Source: Mangrovimonas aestuarii | GTDB taxonomy: Bacteria; Bacteroidota; Bacteroidia; Flavobacteriales; Flavobacteriaceae | Length of the DNA: 64,000 bases | Direction of reading: 5' to 3' | Assembly (NCBI RefSeq): GCF_028767185.1 | Contig: NZ_JARACK010000009.1 | Location: 62,001 to 126,000, forward strand | In this document: one piece after another, positions 1 to 7,831 of the stretch | Position numbering within the stretch: the first letter of the stretch is position 1 | Layout of the letters: each line of letters starts with the position of its first letter | Made by a program: the position numbers and the translations under genes | Notes under the pieces: model-generated | The model's input: the letters and a program-made list of their open reading frames with translations, nothing else | What the model was told of the DNA's origin: nothing | Database searches by the model: none

Positions 1-369
1 AAGCCCTTTTACAAAATAAAGCCCTAGAAAGACAGCAACAAGTCCGAGTACTATACTTCCAATGGTGTAAAAGGCAAAATGAGTTAAGTCGCCAGACTTT
101 AGCAAAGTGTGGTTTTCAAAAGCGAAAGAGGAAAAGGTGGTAAAGCCACCGCAAAATCCAGTAGCCAAAAGTAAGGTTTGGTTTTCGGTGAGGGTATTGC
201 TTTTGAATGCAAGCCCCAAAATCAAACCAATAAGGAGACAACCAAAAATATTCACTGTAAAAGTGCCATAGGGAATTTCGGATGGAGTGGCATTAAGGTA
301 TTTGCTGATAACATAGCGTAGCACACTTCCCAACCCACCACCAAAAAAAACAAGAATAAGTTGTTTCAT
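1..369 (-). CDS. crcB: Fluoride ion channel CrcB/FluC (3' end outside window)
   Basis: Small four-helix membrane protein of the CrcB/FluC family, which forms dual-topology dimers that export fluoride. The frame opens with ATG at 369 and runs off the left edge after 123 codons; the family is usually about 120-130 residues, so only the last few residues are missing. Visible family motifs are GGGLGSVLRY near the N-terminus, GTFTVNIFG in helix 2 and TGFCGGFTTFSSF, which carries the polar track and Phe-box residues. I see no fluoride riboswitch in the short upstream gap, which is occupied by the terminator of the preceding minus-strand gene. Function rests on the family; confidence is high. Confidence 0.93.
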   Translation of the reverse strand, partial: MKQLILVFFGGGLGSVLRYVISKYLNATPSEIPYGTFTVNIFGCLLIGLILGLAFKSNTLTENQTLLLATGFCGGFTTFSSFAFENHTLLKSGDLTHFAFYTIGSIVLGLVAVFLGLYFVKGL

Positions 370-389
370 ACGAGCGAAGATAAATAAAA

Positions 390-419
390 AACGCCATTCG
401 GATTTAATCGAATGGCGTT
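390..419 (-). terminator. Intrinsic terminator after the SRPBCC/GyrI gene
   Basis: Perfect 11-bp inverted repeat (390-400 with 409-419, 8-nt loop). On the minus strand it is followed by a T-run. It lies 23 nt past the stop of the gene ending at 443 and just upstream of crcB, so it separates the two transcripts. Confidence 0.85.
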
Positions 420-442
420 AGTTATAATTGGTGGTTGTCAAT

Positions 443-1459
443 TTATTTTACAGCAATGTAAATTTCTGTTAACCATTCTGCTGGGTTTGGGTGCTCTCCT
501 GGGTCGTTGGCATAAACTTCAAGCATAGGCCCATCTTCAGTAAATTCCAAGCCTTGTTTTTCCATCTCTTTCATAGCTACATCCCAAGCTTCCTTTAGGT
601 TGTCGTAATTACCTTTTAGGGTAACCTTAAGTGCTTTAAATGGTTCCATTTGTCCTGTAAGGATATCTCCTTCTGTAGTGATCACTCTCTCTGTAGTTGG
701 TACGGCACATGAGAACATTGTTGTTCCGTTTTTTTCATCCCAACTATGGTAATAGGTAAACGGAGCTCCTGCCATTTGGATATTGTTAGACATCGCATAG
801 CTGCCCACTTTAGGCATCATTTGCTGTATTTTACTTGCCACTTCATCGATACGGCAAGACACAGTATTGTATAGGTAGTATCCGCCACCGTGCTCTACAA
901 CACCATTTACTTTAATATTGTATGCTTTCATAGAAGAAATTGCTACACTGTCTAAACGCTCCAATCCTCGTTCAAAATCAGGTCCCATCATAGCGTCCAT
1001 ACCACCACTGAATGCGGCAAAACCTTTTAAGAAGAATGGTACTTTATCACTTTTCATGCCCCAAGTTACCTTAGTGCCATCTTCAGCAGGTTCAAATTTC
1101 CAGTAAACATCAGATGGATCGTAGTCTTCCCACTGCATTTGTTGATCGATAGTAGAGTATGGATTTGCGGCCAATGTTTTCATGTTACCATTGCCTTCTT
1201 TGTCTTCCCAAGAATAAGAGCCACCAACACCTTCGGTTTGCTCAGCCCAGTTAAGTTTCATATCTGGATTCTTTTCGATCCAGGCCATCCATTTTGGCCA
1301 AGACTTATAGTCAATAACTTCGTTATAAACCACAGAGGCAGGAGCCTTGATGGTTCTGGTTCGAGATACATCGTAACTGTTAGGCTGTACGGCTACGTAA
1401 ATCGCTAAACCAATGACCACTATTAACAATAGTAGAAAAATGTACTTTAATGCTTTCAT
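443..1459 (-). CDS. Membrane-anchored SRPBCC domain plus GyrI-like domain protein
   Basis: 338 residues. One N-terminal hydrophobic segment (about 5-25) without a lipobox suggests a membrane anchor. Residues about 32-175 look like an SRPBCC (polyketide cyclase/START-like) domain, with the typical opening RTIKAPASVVYNEV and a WPKW motif. Residues about 180-338 resemble the GyrI-like/AraC effector-binding small-molecule domain, ending in the usual E-x-Y-x-A-(N)DP...P-x-E-x-x-T-E-I-Y pattern. Both folds bind small hydrophobic ligands, so ligand binding or shuttling at the inner membrane is plausible; no catalytic residues are evident. It is monocistronic, with its own terminator, and divergent from the peptidase gene at 1558. 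Substrate unknown. Confidence 0.82.
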   Translation of the reverse strand: MKALKYIFLLLLIVVIGLAIYVAVQPNSYDVSRTRTIKAPASVVYNEVIDYKSWPKWMAWIEKNPDMKLNWAEQTEGVGGSYSWEDKEGNGNMKTLAANPYSTIDQQMQWEDYDPSDVYWKFEPAEDGTKVTWGMKSDKVPFFLKGFAAFSGGMDAMMGPDFERGLERLDSVAISSMKAYNIKVNGVVEHGGGYYLYNTVSCRIDEVASKIQQMMPKVGSYAMSNNIQMAGAPFTYYHSWDEKNGTTMFSCAVPTTERVITTEGDILTGQMEPFKALKVTLKGNYDNLKEAWDVAMKEMEKQGLEFTEDGPMLEVYANDPGEHPNPAEWLTEIYIAVK

Positions 1460-1487
1460 GTATGTGTTTTTGATTAGTTAGTTATCT

Positions 1488-1495
1488 CAAAGGTA
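1488..1495 (-). promoter_or_regulatory. -7 box for the SRPBCC/GyrI gene
   Basis: Reads TACCTTTG on the minus strand, matching the Bacteroidota TAnnTTTG -7 element, 29 nt before the start at 1459. No well-spaced TTG -33 box is visible, so this is a weaker call. It lies back-to-back with the promoter of the peptidase gene. Confidence 0.5.
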
Positions 1496-1501
1496 AGCAA
1501 T

Positions 1502-1531
1502 TTTGTCAATCATTGAAAAGTATTACATTTG
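1502..1531 (+). promoter_or_regulatory. Promoter of the DPP III gene
   Basis: TTTG at 1502-1505 and TACATTTG at 1524-1531 with 18 nt between them match the Bacteroidota -33/-7 pattern. The start codon is 26 nt downstream of the -7 box. Confidence 0.65.
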
Positions 1532-1557
1532 CTTTCAACTTATTAAAATTATAACCA

Positions 1558-3606
1558 ATGAAATTTAAGTCAATACTTGGATCGGCCTTGGCAGCTGGGG
1601 TTTTGTTAAGCTCTTGTGGTCAGGATAAATCTAATGAAAAAGAGGTAAAAATACCTCAGGAACAAAAAACAGAAGTTGCTTTTGATTATAACGTTGAGCA
1701 GTTTGCAGATATAAAGGTATTGCGTTACAAAGTTCCGGGTTGGGATAACCTGTCTTTGGAAAAGCAGAAGTTGGTGTACTACCTTACCCAAGCAGGTTTG
1801 GCAGGGCGTGATATCATGTGGGATCAAAACTACCGACACAACCTTTCAATTAGACAAGCGTTAGAGAATGTTTACAAAAATTACAATGGAGATAAGAATA
1901 CTGATGATTGGAAAGCTTTCGAAGTATACTTAAAACGAGTTTGGTTCAGTAACGGAATTCACCATCATTATTCTAACGACAAGCTAAAAGCAGACTTTTC
2001 TGCAGATTACCTTAAGATGTTGTTAGCTGAAACTAATACCACTTTAGAAGGGGAGGCTTTCGATGTAATCTTTAATGATAGGGATACTAAAAAAGTAAAC
2101 TTAGCTCAAGGCATAGACAACGTAGCTATGAGTGCCATAAATATGTATGGGCCAAATGTAACCAATGCCGATGTAGAAGCCTTTTATGCTACCAAACAGT
2201 CGCCAAACCCAGATAAGCCATTGTCTTTTGGTATCAATACGCAACTGGTAAAGGAAAACGGTGAAATTAAAGAACGCATATATAAGTCTGGTGGACTTTA
2301 TGGAGGAGCGATTGATGAGATTATAAAGTGGTTGGATCTGGCTAAAGGTGTGGCCGAAAATCAGGCACAAGCAGATGCTTTAGGGTTGTTGATTGAGTAT
2401 TATAGAACTGGAGACCTTCAAACTTGGGACGACTATAACGTTGCTTGGACTAACGCTACAGAAGGAGATATCGATTACATTAACAGTTTTATTGAAGTGT
2501 ATAATGATCCGTTAGGCTACACGGGGTCTTACGAAACTATTGTACAGATCAAGGATTTTGATATGTCTAAAAAAATGGCTGTGTTATCTGAGAATGCACA
2601 GTGGTTTGAGGATAACTCTCCTTTGATGGACGATCACAAAAAGAAAAACGTAGTAGGGGTGACTTACAAAGTGGTAAATGTAGCGGGAGAAGCTGGAGAT
2701 GCTTCACCAAGTACACCTATAGGAGTGAATTTACCTAACGCTAACTGGATTCGCGCTGCCGTAGGTAGTAAATCGGTGTCTTTGGGTAATATCATTGACT
2801 CTTATAACAATGCAGGCGGTTCCGAGCGACTTAAAGAATTTGCTAACGATGAAGAGGAAATAGCCTTAGAAGAACAATACGGAAAATTGGCCGATAAATT
2901 ACATACTGCATTGCACGAAGTGATTGGGCATGCTTCTGGTCAGTTAAACCCAGGTGTGGGAGAAACAAAGGAAACTCTTAAAAACTATGCCTCTACTTTA
3001 GAAGAAGGTCGTGCGGACTTGGTAGGTTTGTACTATTTATACACTCCAAAACTACAGGAATTAGGATTAGTAGACGATTGGCAAAAAGTTGGTATGGCTG
3101 CTTACGATGGTTATATCAGAAATGGTTTGATGACTCAATTGATTCGTTTAAACCTAGGCGATGACGTAGAAGAGGCCCATATGCGTAACCGTCAATGGGT
3201 AAGTGCTTGGGTTTTCGAAAAAGGGAAAGCCGATAACGTTATTGAAAAAGTTACAAGAGAAGGGAAAACCTTCTATAACATTAACGACTATGATAAACTT
3301 CATGAGTTATTTGGGGTGTTATTAAGAGAGACACAACGTATTAAGTCTGAAGGTGATTTTAACGCTGTTCAGGCACTTGTTGAGGGCTATGGTGTAAAGG
3401 TTGATCAGGACATTCATGCTGAAGTACTAAAACGTAACGAACAGTTTGAATCTGCTCCTTACAGCGGATTTGTAAATCCTGTATTAGTGCCAGAAACCAA
3501 TGATAACGGTGAAATTACTGCTGTTAAAGTAACACAACCAGAAACTTTTGCAGGACAAATGTTAGATTATAGTGCGCGTTACAACTTTTTACCTAACGTA
3601 AACTAA
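1558..3606 (+). CDS. Dipeptidyl-peptidase III family (M49) lipoprotein
   Basis: 682 residues. A signal peptide with lipobox LLSSC places Cys20 as the lipidated residue, so the enzyme is probably membrane-anchored on the periplasmic or surface side. The M49 zinc signature is present: HEVIGH at about 453-458 and EEGRAD at about 482-487, giving two His and one Glu zinc ligands plus the catalytic Glu454. M49 enzymes release dipeptides from the N-terminus of oligopeptides. The bacterial active-site motif is HEXXGH rather than the classical HEXXH, as seen here. The gene stands alone with its own promoter and terminator. Length fits bacterial M49 members. Substrate range cannot be read from sequence. 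Confidence 0.93.
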   Translation: MKFKSILGSALAAGVLLSSCGQDKSNEKEVKIPQEQKTEVAFDYNVEQFADIKVLRYKVPGWDNLSLEKQKLVYYLTQAGLAGRDIMWDQNYRHNLSIRQALENVYKNYNGDKNTDDWKAFEVYLKRVWFSNGIHHHYSNDKLKADFSADYLKMLLAETNTTLEGEAFDVIFNDRDTKKVNLAQGIDNVAMSAINMYGPNVTNADVEAFYATKQSPNPDKPLSFGINTQLVKENGEIKERIYKSGGLYGGAIDEIIKWLDLAKGVAENQAQADALGLLIEYYRTGDLQTWDDYNVAWTNATEGDIDYINSFIEVYNDPLGYTGSYETIVQIKDFDMSKKMAVLSENAQWFEDNSPLMDDHKKKNVVGVTYKVVNVAGEAGDASPSTPIGVNLPNANWIRAAVGSKSVSLGNIIDSYNNAGGSERLKEFANDEEEIALEEQYGKLADKLHTALHEVIGHASGQLNPGVGETKETLKNYASTLEEGRADLVGLYYLYTPKLQELGLVDDWQKVGMAAYDGYIRNGLMTQLIRLNLGDDVEEAHMRNRQWVSAWVFEKGKADNVIEKVTREGKTFYNINDYDKLHELFGVLLRETQRIKSEGDFNAVQALVEGYGVKVDQDIHAEVLKRNEQFESAPYSGFVNPVLVPETNDNGEITAVKVTQPETFAGQMLDYSARYNFLPNVN

Positions 3607-3632
3607 GTAAAGCACTGAAGGATAAATTGAAA

Positions 3633-3657
3633 GGCGACCAAAATGGTCGTCTTTTTT
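3633..3657 (+). terminator. Terminator after the DPP III gene
   Basis: 8-bp stem (3633-3640 with 3644-3651, loop AAA, one G-T pair) followed by six T residues. It overlaps the stop codon of the convergent small gene at 3656. Confidence 0.8.
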
Positions 3658-3841
3658 ATTTAAAAATAAACTTTATGGAAACGATTAGAAGGATAAAAGC
3701 AATAAAGGCTAATAATACCCAAAAACTACCTTTATAATAGCGTTTGTGCAGTTTTAGGTCTTTTCTGTACATAAACACCATCACAATAATAAATGCGATA
3801 GCAAACAAAATTCCGAATATGATTTGACCTTTTGTAAACAT
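3656..3841 (-). CDS. Small two-helix membrane protein, function unknown
   Basis: 61 residues with two hydrophobic segments (about 6-24 and 40-59) separated by a very basic loop containing YRKDLKLHKRYYKG, so both termini probably face the same side. The family is not one I can name; small proteins of this layout are common in Flavobacteriaceae. It starts with ATG at 3841, divergent from the pyrophosphohydrolase at 3901, and ends in the terminator of the convergent peptidase gene. A coding function is supported by the clean two-helix pattern rather than by homology. Confidence 0.65.
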   Translation of the reverse strand: MFTKGQIIFGILFAIAFIIVMVFMYRKDLKLHKRYYKGSFWVLLAFIAFILLIVSIKFIFK

Positions 3842-3900
3842 GAGCTATTTTTAGCGCGAAGTTACTGAAATAATCAGATATAAATTACAAGTAAAAGACT

Positions 3901-4293
3901 ATGCAAGATAAAATAGAAGCTGTAAAGGCATTCCATTCCGCATTTAAAATTGGACACCGCGAAACGCCAAAAGCCGATTTGGGAACCGATAAGAATATGT
4001 TGCGCTATAAATTGATGCACGAAGAAAACAAAGAGTATTTAGAAGCGGCTAACAATAACGATTTGGTTGAAGTAGCAGATGCCTTGGGTGATATGCTCTA
4101 TATTCTTTGTGGTACCATTATTGAACACGGGCTGCAATACAAAATAGAAGAAGTATTTGAGGAAATTCAACGCAGTAATATGAGTAAGTTGGGTGATGAC
4201 GGTGAGCCTATTTATCGCGAAGATGGTAAAGTGCTTAAGGGCCCTAATTATTTCAAGCCTAATATTGCTACAATATTGGAAGGTAAAAATTAA
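3901..4293 (+). CDS. MazG-like nucleoside triphosphate pyrophosphohydrolase
   Basis: 130 residues of the all-alpha NTP-pyrophosphatase (MazG/HisE-like) superfamily, which splits (d)NTPs or related nucleotides to the monophosphate and pyrophosphate. The Mg2+-binding signature is clear: HEENKEYLEA supplies the first EExxE and EVADALGDMLY supplies the ExxD that follows about 17 residues later. No extra domain is present. Such stand-alone proteins are thought to act as house-cleaning enzymes, but the preferred nucleotide cannot be inferred. The gene is monocistronic, with a strong terminator 17 nt after the stop. Confidence 0.88.
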   Translation: MQDKIEAVKAFHSAFKIGHRETPKADLGTDKNMLRYKLMHEENKEYLEAANNNDLVEVADALGDMLYILCGTIIEHGLQYKIEEVFEEIQRSNMSKLGDDGEPIYREDGKVLKGPNYFKPNIATILEGKN

Positions 4294-4310
4294 GCTTTTC
4301 TGTTAAAAAA

Positions 4311-4336
4311 AACGCCCACTCAAGGGGCGTTTTTTG
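4311..4336 (+). terminator. Terminator after the MazG-like gene
   Basis: Stem AACGCCC (4311-4317) with GGGCGTT (from 4325), followed by a T-run. Confidence 0.8.
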
Positions 4337-4447
4337 TTTTGTGAGGGTTGGTATTTAATTTTTATTGAAAGTAAATATTCACTTATATTCAATTTCGAAT
4401 CTCTTTATTTTAAGAGGATGATTAACTGTTTTATATAAAGCCAGTTA

Positions 4448-4702
4448 CTAAGCTTCGTTTTCAATTTTATTTCTTTTTATCTCAAAGGTTTCTAAAGCGT
4501 CTTTTATGATATCAAAAGAATCAGATGCCCTTTGCATTACTTTATCAAGTTCTTTATCCAGTTCCTTAGATTGAATGCTAAAGAGCTCTACCTCTAAAAC
4601 ACCTATTTTTTCTATTAAGCTTTGCTGCGTGTTTTTTATGTCTTCCATTTTAACTAAAACAGAATTCATTATCGATAGTTTTTTTTCCGTTTTTTCGTCC
4701 AT
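4448..4702 (-). CDS. Small coiled-coil protein, function unknown
   Basis: 84 residues if started at the ATG at 4702; a GTG two codons upstream (4708) is the alternative. The sequence is charged and helical, rich in Lys and Glu with Leu/Ile heptads throughout (for example SLIEKIGVLEVELFSIQ), predicting a continuous coiled coil. No signal peptide, membrane segment or known motif. It lies alone between convergent ends, with the ilvE terminator upstream. I cannot assign a family. That it is a real gene is likely but not certain. Confidence 0.5.
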   Translation of the reverse strand: MDEKTEKKLSIMNSVLVKMEDIKNTQQSLIEKIGVLEVELFSIQSKELDKELDKVMQRASDSFDIIKDALETFEIKRNKIENEA

Positions 4703-4852
4703 TTTCACCTTGTTTTGTTTGTTTAAATATACTAATTATCTAGTTATTAGTGTTTTAGGTGTGTTTTGTGTCGTGTGTAAAGGAATTTATAAAGAGAAAG
4801 AGTGTTGTGTTTAGGTGTAGGATAGGATTTTTGACTATAGTGAGATAATAAC

Positions 4853-4880
4853 AAAAAAGCAACCCTATTAGGATTGCTTT
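4853..4880 (-). terminator. Terminator after ilvE
   Basis: Hairpin 4859-4877 with one internal mismatch, followed on the minus strand by six T residues; 28 nt past the ilvE stop. Confidence 0.75.
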
Positions 4881-4905
4881 TCAATATCTTTATTATGTCA
4901 ATAAT

Positions 4906-5970
4906 CTAAACTTCTTCCCTCCAGCTGTGAATATCTTCAGACTTGTTGTACTGTATGTTCATTAACTGTTGTTTGAAGAACGCAGAGTAAGGTTGCTCTG
5001 GTTTTCCAAATTCAAAAGTTTCACCTTGATGGGAGAAAGCTATAATCGGACTGATGATAGCTGCGGTTCCCGTACCAAAAATTTCCTTTAGTTCACCATT
5101 GCGGGCAGCTATTTTTATTTCTTCTACCGGTACACGGCGTACCTCAACTTTAATGTTATTGTCCTCAGCGATTTGTATCACACTCCTTCTGGTAATACCA
5201 TCTAGGATTCTATCGTTTGTAGGAGCCGTTATCAAAGTATCGTTTATTCTAAAGAATATGTTCATGGTACCAGCTTCTTCCAGATATTCGTGGGTGTTGG
5301 CGTCTGTCCAAACAATTTGTTGGAATCCTTTGTCCTGTGCTAATGAAGTAGGGTAGAACTGTGCAGCATAGTTTCCGGCAGCTTTAGCAAACCCAACACC
5401 ACCATCGGCAGAGCGACTGAATTTTTCTGAAAACATTACGCGAACATCACCAGAATAATAGGCTTTTGCAGGTGAACAAATAATCATGAATTTGTATTCA
5501 TGCGATGGTGCTGCAGAAATAGCAGGCTCAGTGGCAATCATAAACGGACGGATGTACAAAGAGTTTCCATCACCCTTCTGTACCCAATTTCTGTCCATAT
5601 CGATTAAGGTTTTTAATCCATCTATAAAATAATGTGCAGGTAACTCAGGCATAGCCAAGCGAGCAGCAGATTTGTTCAATCGTTTAAGGTTTTCCATTGG
5701 ACGGAACAACCACACTTTATCGTTTTCGTCTTTATAGGCTTTCATACCTTCAAAAATGGCTTGGCCGTAGTGGAACACCCGAGCCGAAGGGTCGATGGTT
5801 AAAGGGTGGTATGGAGAAATTTTAGGAGTCTGCCAAGCACCGTCTTTAAAGTCGCACTCAAGCATATGATCGGTAAAGGTGCGGCCAAAAGCTAAATTGT
5901 CAAAATCCACTTCGGGGAGTCTGCTTTCAGTAACCTTTACAATATCGATATCGGTAGTTATGTTGTTCAT
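4906..5970 (-). CDS. ilvE: Branched-chain amino acid aminotransferase
   Basis: 354-residue fold-type IV PLP aminotransferase of the eukaryote-like BCAT subgroup. It interconverts Leu, Ile and Val with their 2-keto acids using 2-oxoglutarate/glutamate in the cytoplasm. Recognisable elements are HYGQAIFEGMKAY (substrate pocket), the PLP lysine in GFAKAAGNYA (about Lys196), EEAGTMNIFF and GTGTAAIISP (cofactor phosphate binding). Length matches the family. The gene is divergent from the DUF4920/mnmD operon and ends in its own terminator. No attenuator or leader peptide is visible. Confidence 0.96.
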   Translation of the reverse strand: MNNITTDIDIVKVTESRLPEVDFDNLAFGRTFTDHMLECDFKDGAWQTPKISPYHPLTIDPSARVFHYGQAIFEGMKAYKDENDKVWLFRPMENLKRLNKSAARLAMPELPAHYFIDGLKTLIDMDRNWVQKGDGNSLYIRPFMIATEPAISAAPSHEYKFMIICSPAKAYYSGDVRVMFSEKFSRSADGGVGFAKAAGNYAAQFYPTSLAQDKGFQQIVWTDANTHEYLEEAGTMNIFFRINDTLITAPTNDRILDGITRRSVIQIAEDNNIKVEVRRVPVEEIKIAARNGELKEIFGTGTAAIISPIIAFSHQGETFEFGKPEQPYSAFFKQQLMNIQYNKSEDIHSWREEV

Positions 5971-6093
5971 TTTTATTGAGTTGTTTTGTGTTGCGAAAGT
6001 AGCTATTTAATGCTTGTTTTGAAACAGAAACATTTTTAAAAAAAATGGTATCTTTACCGGAAAACTTTTAATTAATCAATCCCTATTTTAGCT

Positions 6094-6615
6094 ATGAAAA
6101 AGATTGTAGGTCTTCTAGTGGCCTTGTCCTTTATGCAGGCCTGTAAAAAAGAACCAAAAGCTGCACAAGCCGAAACGGAAACCAATGTGGAAATTACCAC
6201 TTCACAGAATTCTGAATATGTTTTTTTTGGTGAAAAAATCACAGATGAAAACGCAGTTCAAATAACCGAGTTTGCAGAAAAATATTCATCTATGTCTGTT
6301 GGAGACAGTCTGCCTGTTAAATTAATTGGGAAAGTTGATGCCGTATGTCAAGCTAAGGGGTGTTGGATGAAACTTGACATGGGAGATGGTGAAAAGGTTA
6401 TGGTAAAGTTTAAGGATTATGCCTTTTTTGTACCAATGAATATTGCTGGGCAGGAAGTAGTTATCGATGGAAAAGCGTTTTTAGATGAGGTGAGTGTTGA
6501 CGAACTCAAACATTATGCATCTGATGCGGGTAAAAGTGAAGAGCAGATAGAAGCCATTACAGCGCCAGAGCGCAGTTATTCTTTTATAGCTGATGGTGTT
6601 TTGATTAATCAATAA
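6094..6615 (+). CDS. DUF4920 lipoprotein
   Basis: 173 residues. Signal peptide with lipobox SFMQAC makes Cys17 the lipid anchor. The rest matches the DUF4920 pattern: VDAVCQAKGCWMKL, with two cysteines spaced CxxxxC, then an OB-like beta domain with VMVKFKDYAFFVP and an ITAPERSYSFIADGV tail. The family has no assigned role; the two conserved cysteines suggest metal or redox binding. It is first in a three-gene run, 2 nt before a haem-motif lipoprotein and then mnmD, so the pair of small lipoproteins is probably co-expressed and may work together in the periplasm. Confidence 0.88.
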   Translation: MKKIVGLLVALSFMQACKKEPKAAQAETETNVEITTSQNSEYVFFGEKITDENAVQITEFAEKYSSMSVGDSLPVKLIGKVDAVCQAKGCWMKLDMGDGEKVMVKFKDYAFFVPMNIAGQEVVIDGKAFLDEVSVDELKHYASDAGKSEEQIEAITAPERSYSFIADGVLINQ

Positions 6616-6617
6616 AT

Positions 6618-7055
6618 ATGAAACACTTATTAGTTGCTCTAATTTCTTTTTCATTTTTTGGGTGTAAAGAACAGCTAAAAGAGACTGTCAAGAAGAGTGA
6701 TGCTCCTTTGGTTTTTGATATGTACGAACCTTCAGAAATGGCTAATTTAATGAATGCCATGTACGCGCATAATCTTGAAGTAAAAGAGCAAATAATAAAG
6801 GGGGAGCTTCCAGCGGAGTTCCCTTTGGGTTTTTTGAGAATTCATTCAGCTGAGTTGTCCGACTTTAAGAAACGCAATGCAACCTTTGAGAGTTTTTCTG
6901 AATTATTTATTCAGGCCGAAAGGGAAATCTACAATACCGAATCTAATCTAGAGCCTAAGGAGCGCTTTAACAATGCTGTTAATGTTTGTATTTCTTGCCA
7001 CCAAACCGAATGTACTGGTCCAATTCCAAGGATTAAAAAATTACTGATACCCTAA
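6618..7055 (+). CDS. Small lipoprotein with a CXXCH haem-binding motif
   Basis: 145 residues. Lipobox SFFGC gives an anchor at Cys16. The C-terminal part has VCISCHQTEC, a canonical c-type haem attachment motif (CxxCH), about 20 residues from the end, followed by GPIPRIKKL. A protein with a single C-terminal haem motif behind an alpha-helical N-terminal part (KRNATFESFSELF...) is compatible with a cytochrome c'-like helical bundle, where the CxxCH lies near the C-terminus. It starts 2 nt after the DUF4920 stop and ends 8 nt before mnmD. Electron transfer or gas binding is inferred; no distal ligand can be identified with confidence. Confidence 0.8.
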   Translation: MKHLLVALISFSFFGCKEQLKETVKKSDAPLVFDMYEPSEMANLMNAMYAHNLEVKEQIIKGELPAEFPLGFLRIHSAELSDFKKRNATFESFSELFIQAEREIYNTESNLEPKERFNNAVNVCISCHQTECTGPIPRIKKLLIP

Positions 7056-7063
7056 CTAAACCT

Positions 7064-7741
7064 TTGGAGAGAAAGATTATTACAACAGCAGATGGTTCCA
7101 AAACCATATATATTCCGGAATGGAATGAACACTATCATTCCAAACATGGTGCGATCCAAGAAGCTTATCATGTGTTTGTAGAATACGGGTTACGTTATTT
7201 TCTAGAGACTAATAAACCAAAGCAAGATTTGAATATACTTGAAATTGGTTTTGGCACAGGGCTTAATGCTTTTATTACTCTGCTTGAGAGTATTCGTGAT
7301 GGTTTTGCTGTGAATTATACAGGAGTGGAAGCGTTTCCTGTAAGTCTGGAACAGGCCTTGGCGATGGATTACCCGAAGGAGCTTAATGTTGATGAAGTTC
7401 AGAATCTTTTTGTAAAGCTTCATGAAACACAATGGGAAGAAACAGCAGAAATAACTTCGATATTTTCATTGCATAAGAGAGAGCTCAAGTTTGAAGAGAT
7501 TACCGATGAAACCAAATATGACCTAGTTTATTTTGATGCTTTTGGAGCTCGAGTGCAGCCGGAATTATGGACTGAGGATATTTTTGAAATAATGTACAAA
7601 GCACTTAAAAATAGCGGTGTATTGGTGACATATTCGGCGAAAGGAAGTGTAAGAAGAGCTATGCAATCTGTAGGCTTTACCGTTGAGCGATTGCCAGGCC
7701 CCCCAGGAAAAAGAGAAATGCTAAGGGCGACCAAAAGTTAA
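7064..7741 (+). CDS. mnmD: tRNA wobble-uridine methyltransferase MnmD
   Basis: 225 residues. MnmD uses S-adenosylmethionine to make the final methyl transfer in 5-methylaminomethyl(-2-thio)uridine at position 34. The sequence has the MnmC1/MnmD pattern: TADGSKTIYIPEWNEHYHSKHGA, SAM motif LEIGFGTGLNA, YDLVYFDAFG and the C-terminal LPGPPGKREMLRA. It lacks the FAD oxidase half of the E. coli MnmC fusion, so it is the stand-alone methylase. The start is TTG at 7064: no ATG lies near it in frame, and MERKI fits the start expected for this family. Third gene of the DUF4920 operon. Confidence 0.92.
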   Translation: MERKIITTADGSKTIYIPEWNEHYHSKHGAIQEAYHVFVEYGLRYFLETNKPKQDLNILEIGFGTGLNAFITLLESIRDGFAVNYTGVEAFPVSLEQALAMDYPKELNVDEVQNLFVKLHETQWEETAEITSIFSLHKRELKFEEITDETKYDLVYFDAFGARVQPELWTEDIFEIMYKALKNSGVLVTYSAKGSVRRAMQSVGFTVERLPGPPGKREMLRATKS

Positions 7742-7831
7742 AATCTTAATGAGGCGTTACTTTTTTGTTAAACGTTGCTTAATCAATCCTTTGTTTCCGT
7801 TTACAATACCTAACTTTAAGTAAAAACCTCT

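Noticed and set aside
1-442. Fluoride riboswitch upstream of crcB
   Set aside because: Only 73 nt lie between crcB and the neighbouring gene, and most of this is that gene's terminator.
4575-4814. 79-codon plus-strand frame over the small coiled-coil gene
   Set aside because: Overlaps the more plausible coiled-coil gene in antisense and has hydrophobic, Cys/Phe-rich low-complexity sequence.
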